Shown here: positions 9,158-15,818 of the stretch, piece after piece | How the letters are laid out: each line of letters begins with the position of its first letter | Position numbering within the stretch: the stretch's first letter is position 1 | Origin: Bradyrhizobium canariense | Lineage (GTDB): Bacteria > Pseudomonadota > Alphaproteobacteria > Rhizobiales > Xanthobacteraceae | DNA: 64,000 nt | Direction of reading: 5' to 3' | Assembly (NCBI RefSeq): GCF_019402665.1 | Contig: NZ_VSST01000004.1 | Span: forward strand, 1-64,000 | The notes under the pieces: model-generated | Told to the model about the DNA's origin: nothing | Databases searched by the model: none | Seen by the model: the letters and a program-made list of their open reading frames with translations, nothing else | Position numbers and translations under genes: made by a program

Positions 9158-10198
9158 TTACCGCACCGGCGGTGCATACTGCACGCCGCCCGCATTCCAC
9201 AGCTGGTTCATGCCCCGCGGGATCTTCAGCTTCGACTTCTCGCCGATGTTGCGCTCGTACATCTCGCCATAATTGCCGACGTTGCGGATGATGCGGACGA
9301 CCCAATCCTTGGTGAGGCCGAGCTGCTCGCCGTAATTGCCCTCGGTGCCGACCAGCCGCATCACTTCCGGCTTCTTCGACTTCAGGGCCTCGTCGATGTT
9401 CTCCGAGGAGACGCCGAGCTCCTCGGCGTTGATCATCGCGTAGAGCGTCCACTTCACGATCATCATCCAGTCGTCGTCGCGCTGGCGCACGACGGGCGCA
9501 AGCGGCTCCTTTGAGATCATGTCCGGCAGGATCATGCTGTCGCCGGGCTTCGACAGGTTGATCCGCAGCGCGTAGAGCTGGGAGACGTCGGCGGAGAGCG
9601 TGTCGCATTTGCCGGTGTCGTAGGCTTTCACGACCTCGTCCAGCTTGTCGAACTTCACCTCTTCATACTTCATGTTGTTGGCACGGAAGTAATCCGCGAC
9701 GTTGAGCGCCGTGGTGGTCCCGGTCTGGACGCAGACCTTGCTCCCGGTCAGGTCCAGCGCGGTTTCCTTGTTGCGCGCGCGCGGCAGCATGAAGCCTGCG
9801 CCGTCGTAATAGGCGACCGCGGGGAAATAGAGATCGTAGTCGAGTTCGCGCGCCATGCTCCAGGTTGAGTTGCGCGAGAGGATGTCCACTTTCCGGCTCT
9901 GCAATTCCTTGAAGCGCTCGCTGGCATCGAGCGCGACGAACTTCGCCTTGCTCGGGTCGTTGAAGATCGCGGAGGCCACCGCGCGGCAGAAATCGACGTC
10001 GAAGCCGGTCCAGTTGCCCTTGTCGTCGGGGATCGAGAAGCCCGGCAGCCCCTTGTTGACGCCGCACAGCACTTCGCCGCGGCGGACGGTGCGCTTCAGC
10101 GTGCGGGTGTCGTAGAATTCATAGATGATGGCCAGGACGGCGACCAGCACGGCGACTGCGAGCCCGATCAGCAGGCCGCCACGAAAAGTGCGCATCAT
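9158..10198 (-). CDS. Amino-acid ABC transporter substrate-binding protein (AapJ-like)
   Basis: The 346-residue protein is a cluster-3 polar amino-acid binding protein. It has an N-terminal hydrophobic segment (residues about 7-27) that looks like an uncleaved anchor, then VRRGEVLCGVNKGLPGFS, NWTGFDVDFCRAVA and VDILSRNSTWSMARE, which are hallmarks of the AapJ/BztA general L-amino-acid binding proteins. It should sit in the periplasm and deliver amino acids to a membrane complex, but no permease or ATPase gene is adjacent. Two consecutive ATGs (10198 and 10195) are possible starts. It is preceded, 51 bases away and on the same strand, by an L,D-transpeptidase gene. Confidence 0.87.
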   Translation of the reverse strand: MMRTFRGGLLIGLAVAVLVAVLAIIYEFYDTRTLKRTVRRGEVLCGVNKGLPGFSIPDDKGNWTGFDVDFCRAVASAIFNDPSKAKFVALDASERFKELQSRKVDILSRNSTWSMARELDYDLYFPAVAYYDGAGFMLPRARNKETALDLTGSKVCVQTGTTTALNVADYFRANNMKYEEVKFDKLDEVVKAYDTGKCDTLSADVSQLYALRINLSKPGDSMILPDMISKEPLAPVVRQRDDDWMMIVKWTLYAMINAEELGVSSENIDEALKSKKPEVMRLVGTEGNYGEQLGLTKDWVVRIIRNVGNYGEMYERNIGEKSKLKIPRGMNQLWNAGGVQYAPPVR

Positions 10199-10249
10199 GT
10201 TGCTCTCTCGAAATAATCGGGAAAAGGAATATTCGCCAGGGCGAGGAGA

Positions 10250-10843
10250 TCAGAGTTCGGGCTTCTGCCGGATGACCACCTTGGTGCCGACCGGGACGCG
10301 ATCGTAGAGATCGGCGACGTCGCGGTTGACGAGCCGGAAGCAGCCCGAGGAGACCTTGGTGCCGATCGTGTCGGGCCGATTGGTGCCGTGGATGCGGTAG
10401 ACCGTGGTGCCCAGATACATGGCGCGTGCGCCGAGCGGATTGCCGGGGCCGCCGGCCATGAAGCGCGGCAGATAAGGCTGGCGCTGGATCATCTCCGGCG
10501 GCGGCGTCCAGTCCGGCCACTCCTTCTTGTTGGTGATGTTCACCAGACCCTGCCACTGAAAACCATCGCGGCCGACGCCAATGCCGTAGCGGATCGCGCG
10601 ACCGCCGGGCTGCACCAGATAGAGATGCCGTTCGGCGGTCGAGATGATGAGGGTGCCCGGCGCTTCGGTGGTGCGGAAGTAGACGACCTGCTTCTGCCAT
10701 TCCGGATCGAGCTCATAGGCATCGTCGGCGACCAGGCCCGGCTCGTCGCCGCGGTCGGGCTGCTGGGCGTAGGCATGGGGCGCGGACAGGATCAGGCCGA
10801 TCGCAGCCACAAACATCCCGGTCAGGCGACGAAAATCCGTCAT
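10250..10843 (-). CDS. L,D-transpeptidase (YkuD family)
   Basis: The 197-residue secreted protein starts with a signal peptide (LTGMFVAAIGLILSAPHAYA) and carries a YkuD catalytic domain. The catalytic motif is seen as YRIHGTNRPDTIGTKVSSGC with SGCFRL, giving the His and Cys of the H-x(14-17)-S-x-G-C-x-R signature near residues 150-170. Such enzymes make 3-3 cross-links in peptidoglycan or attach proteins to it. The ATG at 10843 is chosen because it follows GGGGGAGAG with normal spacing and immediately precedes the signal peptide; the open frame continues 15 codons further upstream. Targets are not determinable. Confidence 0.9.
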   Translation of the reverse strand: MTDFRRLTGMFVAAIGLILSAPHAYAQQPDRGDEPGLVADDAYELDPEWQKQVVYFRTTEAPGTLIISTAERHLYLVQPGGRAIRYGIGVGRDGFQWQGLVNITNKKEWPDWTPPPEMIQRQPYLPRFMAGGPGNPLGARAMYLGTTVYRIHGTNRPDTIGTKVSSGCFRLVNRDVADLYDRVPVGTKVVIRQKPEL

Positions 10844-11226
10844 TTCAAGCTCTCCCCCACTGCCACAGCAAATATCGTTCGGAACCATCTGAACCCAGCG
10901 GCAGCTTCATGGCAAGTTGATGGCGCGCCCGGCTGGCATGTCACGAGAATGCTTTGGTTTTTTGACGGACCGCCGGCAATGCCACAAACAGGGGATGGCG
11001 CGAAAAGCAGTGAGCTGGGCACGATGTGCTCCCTCCCCCGCCTGCGGGGGAGGGTCGGGGAGAGCGTGTCTCTGCAATGGGGCACTCCCAACGTGGAGAG
11101 AACCCTCACCCGTCGCGCGGGACGATGCTTCGCATCGCCCGGACGCGCCGACCTCTCCCGCAGGCGGGAGAGGCTCAGACCGAATTCGCGGCGAGATCAA
11201 ACTTCGCCAATCGCACTGGATCCCAG
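10844..11226. other. Intergenic region holding a palindromic repeat
   Basis: Between two minus-strand genes. Apart from the repeat at 11029-11173 I see no gene; the part at 10844-10990 must contain the promoter of the transpeptidase gene, but I could not define boxes with confidence. Confidence 0.5.
11029..11173. repeat. Palindromic intergenic repeat, family B (CCTCCCC type)
   Basis: It contains a tight hairpin CTCCCTCCCCCGCCTGCGGGGGAGGG followed by a second arm ending CTCTCCCGCAGGCGGGAGAGG, with GAACCCTCACCC in the middle. Related elements lie at 13709, 25349, 39559, 47885 and 51177. Only short segments are conserved between copies; the hairpin ends are the constant part. Confidence 0.8.
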
Positions 11227-12201
11227 CTAGATCTGGTTGTTCTCCGGCGCGATCCCGAGCCGCCGGACGATCTCCGTCCCCACGGCCCGGGCCTCTGGCC
11301 TTGACCCGATGCGAGGGCTGCGAAACCGTCGTCCCGACTGCAATCGGACCACGACGATGCAGTGCTCGTCCTCGGAGCGGCCGCGGCGCTCGACCGTGAT
11401 CGACTTCACGTCGCGCCCCTCGATGTGGTCGGCGCGCAGCGTGCCGTCGCCCCACAGGCGTTCGACGCGGATATCGCCCTGACGGATGATCCAGAAGGCG
11501 CCGGTCACAAGGTTGGCATATCGATAAACGCCGATAGCGGCGATCGCGCCGACCGGCAGCAGCATGATGTCCACCGGCCCGGGCGACAGGCCACGCCAGA
11601 GCCTGTAGGCGTAGGGAACGGCGCACAATGCGACGACGATCAGTGCGACGATCCTGATGTCTCTTGCGGAAAACGGCTCGAGGGGGTCGCCGAGGCGCAT
11701 CTCGGGATTGCTGGCATCGAGAGGATTGACCGGAGACTCGACCTCGGGAACGTCGAATTGCGTGGCGATCCGCGCCACCGTCTCGTGCACGTGGGTGACA
11801 TCGGCGATCGGCGGCGATGTCAGGCGCTCACCGGAGGCCAGCGTGAAGGCGAGCTGGAAGCGGGCTTTCGCCCTCTTGCTGCCGGGAACCTGTAATCCCT
11901 TGATGTCGTCCTTGGCGACGATCCGCGTCCGGAGTTTTCCGAACGGGCGCTGCTCCCCGATCAGGATCTCGTCTGGCGTGATGATCCACACCACCGCCGG
12001 CGCCAGCATGATGATTCCGACGAACGCTGCTCCCACCAGCAGCGCGACCACGGAGATGATCACCTCCAGGGGGTCGTGCGTGAACAGGCCCGGCGTGAAG
12101 CACAGCGCAACGGCAGCCGCAAAGCCGGACATGACCAGCCGCTGCGCGATCGAGGCGCCTTCACGAAGGCGAATGTCAGTGCTGCTGGTGGCGTCGTCCA
12201 T
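11227..12201 (-). CDS. Membrane protein with two helix-pair plus beta-domain units
   Basis: The 324-residue protein belongs to no family I can name. It has two similar halves: a pair of membrane segments (residues about 24-75 and 190-235), each followed by a beta-rich domain of roughly 75 residues, as in EILIGEQRPFGKLRTRIVAK and WIIRQGDIRVERLWGDGTLR. Each beta domain ends in an amphipathic helix (ETVARIATQF; AVGTEIVRRLG). The layout recalls bacterial PH-like domains attached to membrane helix pairs, but this is a resemblance in pattern only. The ATG at 12201 is chosen over one at 12264. It is transcribed toward the transpeptidase gene. Confidence 0.6.
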   Translation of the reverse strand: MDDATSSTDIRLREGASIAQRLVMSGFAAAVALCFTPGLFTHDPLEVIISVVALLVGAAFVGIIMLAPAVVWIITPDEILIGEQRPFGKLRTRIVAKDDIKGLQVPGSKRAKARFQLAFTLASGERLTSPPIADVTHVHETVARIATQFDVPEVESPVNPLDASNPEMRLGDPLEPFSARDIRIVALIVVALCAVPYAYRLWRGLSPGPVDIMLLPVGAIAAIGVYRYANLVTGAFWIIRQGDIRVERLWGDGTLRADHIEGRDVKSITVERRGRSEDEHCIVVVRLQSGRRFRSPRIGSRPEARAVGTEIVRRLGIAPENNQI

Positions 12202-12304
12202 CGCGGGCGGCTGATTACGTGGCCCGCGAAACTCCACGGACGGGTCCGTGGAGTCAAGCAACAAGCCCGTCAGGCGAACCCAGCCGCGTGATATCCGGGC
12301 CGCA

Positions 12305-12868
12305 TCAGCTGCTGGCGTTCAGCAGCTTTGCCACGGTGCGGTCGATCTCGTCATAGCGGCCCTCGCCCGCGTGCTGGAACACGATCTTGCCGTTCTGGTC
12401 GATGATGTACTGCGCCGGCCAATACTGGTTGCTGTAGGCGTTCCAGGTCCTGGAATCATTATCCTGCGCCACCGGATAGGCGATGCCGTGGCGCTTCAGC
12501 GCCGCCTGCACATTGGACGCCGAGCGCTCGAACGGGAATTCCGGCGTGTGCACGCCCACCACGACGAGACCCCGGTCCTTGTACTTGGCGTAGAGCTCGG
12601 TGACGTGCGGCAGCGTGTTGACGCAGTTGACGCAGCCATAGGTCCAGAAGTCCACCAGCACGACCTTGCCGCGGAGGTCGGCGAGGCTGAGCGGCTTCGA
12701 GTTGAACCAGTTGTTGATGCCGGTGAAGTCGGGCGCGGTCTGCTGGCTGGCGGCCGCGGTGACGATAGGGACGGCGCGCGCGGCCTCGTCGCAGATGCCG
12801 GGGATGACGGCGCCTGTTACGGCGATGCCGATCAGTGCGGCGGAGACGGCGAGCAGTTTGAAAGTCAT
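12305..12868 (-). CDS. Secreted thioredoxin-like redoxin (DipZ/TlpA type)
   Basis: The 187-residue protein has a signal peptide (residues 1-29) and a thioredoxin-fold domain. The active site is VDFWTYGCVNCVNTLPH, i.e. C-V-N-C rather than W-C-x-x-C, which is the version seen in the periplasmic domain of DipZ-like proteins. GVHTPEFPFER and YWPAQYIIDQNG (with cis-Pro) follow. It probably reduces periplasmic disulfides or handles thiols using electrons delivered by the membrane protein encoded 31 bases upstream at 12900. The two proteins thus correspond to the two halves of DipZ, split into separate genes. Confidence 0.87.
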   Translation of the reverse strand: MTFKLLAVSAALIGIAVTGAVIPGICDEAARAVPIVTAAASQQTAPDFTGINNWFNSKPLSLADLRGKVVLVDFWTYGCVNCVNTLPHVTELYAKYKDRGLVVVGVHTPEFPFERSASNVQAALKRHGIAYPVAQDNDSRTWNAYSNQYWPAQYIIDQNGKIVFQHAGEGRYDEIDRTVAKLLNASS

Positions 12869-12899
12869 GGACGAGTCCTCCGGTTGAGATGCGCGATGA

Positions 12900-13622
12900 T
12901 CACAGGCCGATCTGGCCGGTGGGATAGAAGCCGGTGAGCCACGCCACGATCAGCGTGTCGTATTGGAAATAGGCGGCGAGCGCGAAGCCGATCACGACGA
13001 CGCCAAAGCCCTGTTGCAGCTTGGGCGAGATGCGCGCGAGACTGCGCACCCGCGTCGTCGCGGCCTGCCCGCCATAGGCAATCGCCAGCATCGGGATCGC
13101 CGCGCCGATCGCGTAGGCGATCAGCAGCGTGCCGGCCCAGGTCGCGTTCTCAGTCGTCGCGACCAGCGTCAGGATCGAGCCGAGCACCGGGCCGGCGCAG
13201 GGCGTCCAGACCAGGCCAAGCGTGGTGCCGAGCACGAGCCCGCCAAGCGCGCCCTCGCGCTGCGTGGCGCTGGAGTTGCCGAGATCGAGCCAGCCGTTGA
13301 GCCGGATCGACAGCCATTCGAATGGCGCCGGCCACAGCATCAACAGGCCGAAGCCGAGCAGCAGGATCGATGCCGCCTCGCGCAGCACGTTCGGATCGAA
13401 ATCAAACAGCCGCGTGATGGCGCCGAGCAACAGCGCGGTCGCGGAGAACGAGATGACGAAGCCGAGCGCGATCATCGCCGGACGCAGATGCGAGCTGCGG
13501 CCGATCGAGGCGCCAAGCAGGATCGGCAGCATCGGCAGCGTGCAGGGCGCGGCGATGGTGAGGATGCCGGCGAGGACAGCGAAGAGAAGTTCGAGCATCA
13601 GGGCACTCGTGATGGGGGTCAC
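12900..13622 (-). CDS. CcdA/DsbD-type transmembrane thiol-electron carrier
   Basis: The 240-residue protein has about six membrane helices and the cysteines of the CcdA/DsbD membrane domain: TIAAPCTLPMLPILLG in the first helix and VWTPCAGPVLGSIL in the middle. It passes reducing equivalents from cytoplasmic thioredoxin to periplasmic partners. The GTG at 13622 or the ATG at 13598 could be the start; the second begins directly at the first helix. It lies in one transcription unit with the secreted redoxin gene at 12305, which is its likely partner. Confidence 0.87.
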   Translation of the reverse strand: MTPITSALMLELLFAVLAGILTIAAPCTLPMLPILLGASIGRSSHLRPAMIALGFVISFSATALLLGAITRLFDFDPNVLREAASILLLGFGLLMLWPAPFEWLSIRLNGWLDLGNSSATQREGALGGLVLGTTLGLVWTPCAGPVLGSILTLVATTENATWAGTLLIAYAIGAAIPMLAIAYGGQAATTRVRSLARISPKLQQGFGVVVIGFALAAYFQYDTLIVAWLTGFYPTGQIGL

Positions 13623-13708
13623 GAGGATGGTTCGGCGGTGATGGGCGGATTGTTACGAGTGTCACGTGCTCGTGACGGAGGAGGTGCCGGCCAAGGGCGG
13701 CGGTGCGT

Positions 13709-13813
13709 TCCCTCCCCCCTTGTGGGGGAGGGTTGGGGTGGGGGCTCTCTCCGCGAGCGAGACTCCCCAAGAGGAGAGAGCCCCCACCCGCCGCAAGCGG
13801 GAGAGGTGCACCG
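13709..13813. repeat. Palindromic intergenic repeat, family B
   Basis: Starts with CCCTCCCCCCTTGTGGGGGAGGG and ends with CCGCAAGCGGGAGAGGTGCA, with mirrored GGGGGCTCTCTCC and GGAGAGAGCCCCC in between. It lies upstream of the ccdA-like gene. Confidence 0.8.
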
Positions 13814-13856
13814 TCCCCGCGGTCAGCTCTATCGCCCCACAGACCCCCAAACACAA

Positions 13857-13891
13857 AACGACCCGGAGGGGGGCATCCCGTCCGGGTCGTT
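13857..13891 (-). terminator. Rho-independent terminator of the ECF sigma gene
   Basis: Perfect arms AACGACCCGGA and TCCGGGTCGTT with a 13-base loop are followed, on the minus strand, by the T-rich tract TTTTGTGTTTG. It lies about 160 bases past the sigma-factor stop codon and would separate that gene from the ccdA-like gene downstream. Confidence 0.75.
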
Positions 13892-13976
13892 GGAGGTCTT
13901 GGGAGGTTTAACGAAACCGTATGTGAGCTTTATAGGAGGGAAGTTTTTCCGCCTGATGTTGTGCTTTGTTTCAATT

Positions 13977-13986
13977 GTTTCGTCGG
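13977..13986. promoter_or_regulatory. GTTTCGTCGG half-site beside the ECF sigma gene
   Basis: GTTTCGTCGG matches one arm of the inverted repeat at 14784-14812. A further inverted copy of the core (ACGAAAC) is at 13911-13917. The minus-strand TATAAA at about 13930 could be a -10 element, but I cannot assign a promoter. Confidence 0.3.
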
Positions 13987-14052
13987 CGGTAACACTTCCG
14001 TGTCCGGGACAGGGCCAAAACAGATGTCCTATCCCATTGAAATATCTGAACT

Positions 14053-14664
14053 TCAGGCGGCGAAGCGCTCGACGCCACAGCCCTTGAGCAATTCGGCGAG
14101 TTGCTTGCGGGCATAGAACATCCGGGTCTTCACCGTGCTCTGCGGGATGCCGATGATCTGTCCGACCTCCTCCACCGACTTCTCATGATAGTAGACCAGA
14201 GTGATGATTTCCCGATGCGCGGGTGACAGCTTCTGAACGCAGGCGCGCAGGATCGCGCTGGTGTCGCTGCGGTCGAGCGAGGTCTCCGGCGTGTCGCAAC
14301 CATCGGCGATCTGGCGCACGTCTTCCTGGTCGATGTCCTCGAAGCGACGCTGGCGCATCGCGGTCAGCGCCTTGAAGCGGGCGATCGAGAGCAGCCAGGT
14401 CGAAACCTGCGAGCGGCCCTGGAATTGGCCGGCGGTCCGCCACACGTCCAGAAACACCTGGCTGACGAGGTCTTCCGCCGTGGTGGCGTCGCGCACGATC
14501 CGCAGGATGAAGCGGTAGACGCGCACATTGTGCCGGCAATAAAGGATGTGCATGGACGTCCGGTTGCCGTCGGCAATGCTTTCGAGAAGCATGTCGTCCG
14601 AGGTCGCCTGAGCGGCAATGATGCTCTGGCTGGCTTGGGCGTTGATGGCGATCACGTTCGGCAT
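14053..14664 (-). CDS. ECF-type RNA polymerase sigma factor
   Basis: The 203-residue protein has a sigma region 2 (residues about 45-105, RHNVRVYRFILRIVRDATTAED, SQVFLDVWRTAGQFQGRSQ, STWLLSIARFKALTAMR) and a sigma region 4 (residues about 140-195, CVQKLSPAHREIITLVYYHE, GIPQSTVKTRMFYARKQL). It lacks regions 1 and 3 and is therefore a group IV factor. No anti-sigma gene lies next to it on either side: downstream is a terminator and upstream a 409-base non-coding region. The start at 14664 is followed by a 25-residue Ala/Gln-rich lead. Promoter specificity unknown. Confidence 0.92.
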   Translation of the reverse strand: MPNVIAINAQASQSIIAAQATSDDMLLESIADGNRTSMHILYCRHNVRVYRFILRIVRDATTAEDLVSQVFLDVWRTAGQFQGRSQVSTWLLSIARFKALTAMRQRRFEDIDQEDVRQIADGCDTPETSLDRSDTSAILRACVQKLSPAHREIITLVYYHEKSVEEVGQIIGIPQSTVKTRMFYARKQLAELLKGCGVERFAA

Positions 14665-14783
14665 TGACTTGGCTCCCCGTAGCGCCGCAACCGAGCGGCG
14701 TTTCCTTCGACCAAAGTGTTAATGAGCCAACGTTTCGGGACGTCTGCACGAAAAGGGGAAAATGGTTTCGTGCGCCGCCAAAT

Positions 14784-14812
14784 TGTTTCGTCGGATTAGT
14801 CGCGACGAAACA
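14784..14812. promoter_or_regulatory. 10-bp inverted repeat upstream of the ECF sigma gene
   Basis: TGTTTCGTCG (14784-14793) and CGACGAAACA (14803-14812) are perfect inverted copies, nine bases apart, about 120 bases before the sigma-factor start. It could bind a regulator or form an RNA hairpin in the leader. A related dyad is at 57893-57910. Confidence 0.55.
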
Positions 14813-14924
14813 TTCGGGGCAAAAAAGCGTGGAATTTCAATGTACGGAAAATACGGGGTGGGGATGAGGCGACAAGCGGAGGCGCCGGGAACGTATTTCG
14901 GGCTTTTGCGTTCGCGCTCCCGTG

Positions 14925-15064
14925 TCGTCCTGGACAAGGGAGCAAAGCGAGCGCCGATCCAGGACCCATTACCCCAGGGAGACGTTTTGCGACGACTGGC
15001 GATCACCAGCCGTGTGCCAAATTAGCCGTCGGGGTAATGGGTCCTGGCTTTCGCCAGGACGACG
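14925..15064. repeat. Palindromic intergenic repeat, family C (CGTCCTGG type, copy 1 of 3)
   Basis: Left end TCGTCCTGGACAAG with inner GGACCCATTACCCC, right end GGGGTAATGGGTCCTGG with CGCCAGGACGACGA. Copies at 23307-23438 and 57199-57324. It ends ten bases before the stop codon of the response regulator gene. Confidence 0.88.
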
Positions 15065-15073
15065 ATGGGGCCG

Positions 15074-15808
15074 CTACGCCTTCTCGCCCGCCGGCGAGAA
15101 CAAATAGCCGCCGCCGCGGATGGTGCGGATCACGGCGGGCTTTGCCGGATCGGGCTCGATCTTGCGGCGGATGCGCATGATGCGCAGGTCGACGGCGCGG
15201 TCGAAGGCTTCGGCATCGCGCGCGTTGGCCAATTCCAGCAGGCGCTCGCGCGACAGCACGCGTTTCGGATTGGCCGCGAACACTTTCAAGAGCCCGAACT
15301 CGGATGCGGTCAGCGGGTGCTCGTTGCCCTCGTCGTCGCGCAAGGCCTGCGCTTCGAGATCGAGCCACTTCGTCCCGAACCGTACCAATTGCTCCTTGTC
15401 CGATTTCGCAGCCGCCGTTTCCGCCACCGCTTTCGCCGGCGCGCTCCGGCGCAGCACCGAGCGGATGCGCGCCATCAGCTCACGCAGCTCGCACGGCTTG
15501 GCCACGTAATCGTCCGCGCCGAGCTCGAGGCCGACGACGCGGTCGATCGGGCTCGCCGTCGCCGTCAGCATGATCACCGGCACGTTGATGCGGCTCTTGA
15601 GGTCGCGGATGATCGAGAGCCCGTCTTCCTCCGGCATGTTGAGGTCGAGCACGACGAGGTCAGGCATGCTGCCGTCGATCGCCGTACGCAAGGACTTGCC
15701 GCCGTCGCACAGCGTCACGGTGAAGCCGTGCATCTTGAGGTAATCGCCGACCATCTCCCGGGCCGGGGCCTCGTCGTCGACGATCATGATGTGCTGGCTT
15801 TGGGTCAT
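15074..15808 (-). CDS. OmpR-family response regulator
   Basis: The 244-residue protein has a receiver domain (residues 6-120; acidic pocket DDE at 11-13, phosphoacceptor Asp55 in VVLDLNMP, Lys in ADDYVAKPCE) and a C-terminal winged-helix DNA-binding domain (residues about 150-240, with EHPLTASEFGLLKVFAANP and VDLRIMRIRRKIEPDP). It ends a four-gene minus-strand run, ten bases after the receiver-kinase hybrid, and is the probable output of that phosphorelay. Target promoters are unknown; the divergent ugpB-like gene and the TRAP binding-protein gene are the obvious local candidates. Confidence 0.92.
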   Translation of the reverse strand: MTQSQHIMIVDDEAPAREMVGDYLKMHGFTVTLCDGGKSLRTAIDGSMPDLVVLDLNMPEEDGLSIIRDLKSRINVPVIMLTATASPIDRVVGLELGADDYVAKPCELRELMARIRSVLRRSAPAKAVAETAAAKSDKEQLVRFGTKWLDLEAQALRDDEGNEHPLTASEFGLLKVFAANPKRVLSRERLLELANARDAEAFDRAVDLRIMRIRRKIEPDPAKPAVIRTIRGGGYLFSPAGEKA

Positions 15809-15818
15809 GGTCCTGAGA

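Larger units (their letters stand above)
14665..15073. other. Upstream region of the ECF sigma gene
   Basis: Non-coding. It holds the GTTTCGTCG dyad (14784-14812), one further GTTTCGT at 14765-14771 and a palindromic repeat (14925-15064). The stretch 14740-14860 has lower GC than its surroundings. No protein-coding frame with usual codon use is seen. Confidence 0.6.

Noticed and set aside
13662..14116. Plus-strand frames through the repeat and terminator downstream of the ECF gene
   Set aside because: They run through a palindromic repeat and a terminator hairpin and end antisense in the sigma gene; no family resemblance.
14665..14831. A general-stress (EcfG-type) GGAAC-N16-CGTT promoter before the ECF gene
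   Set aside because: I looked for the pattern on the minus strand and found no pair with the right spacing.
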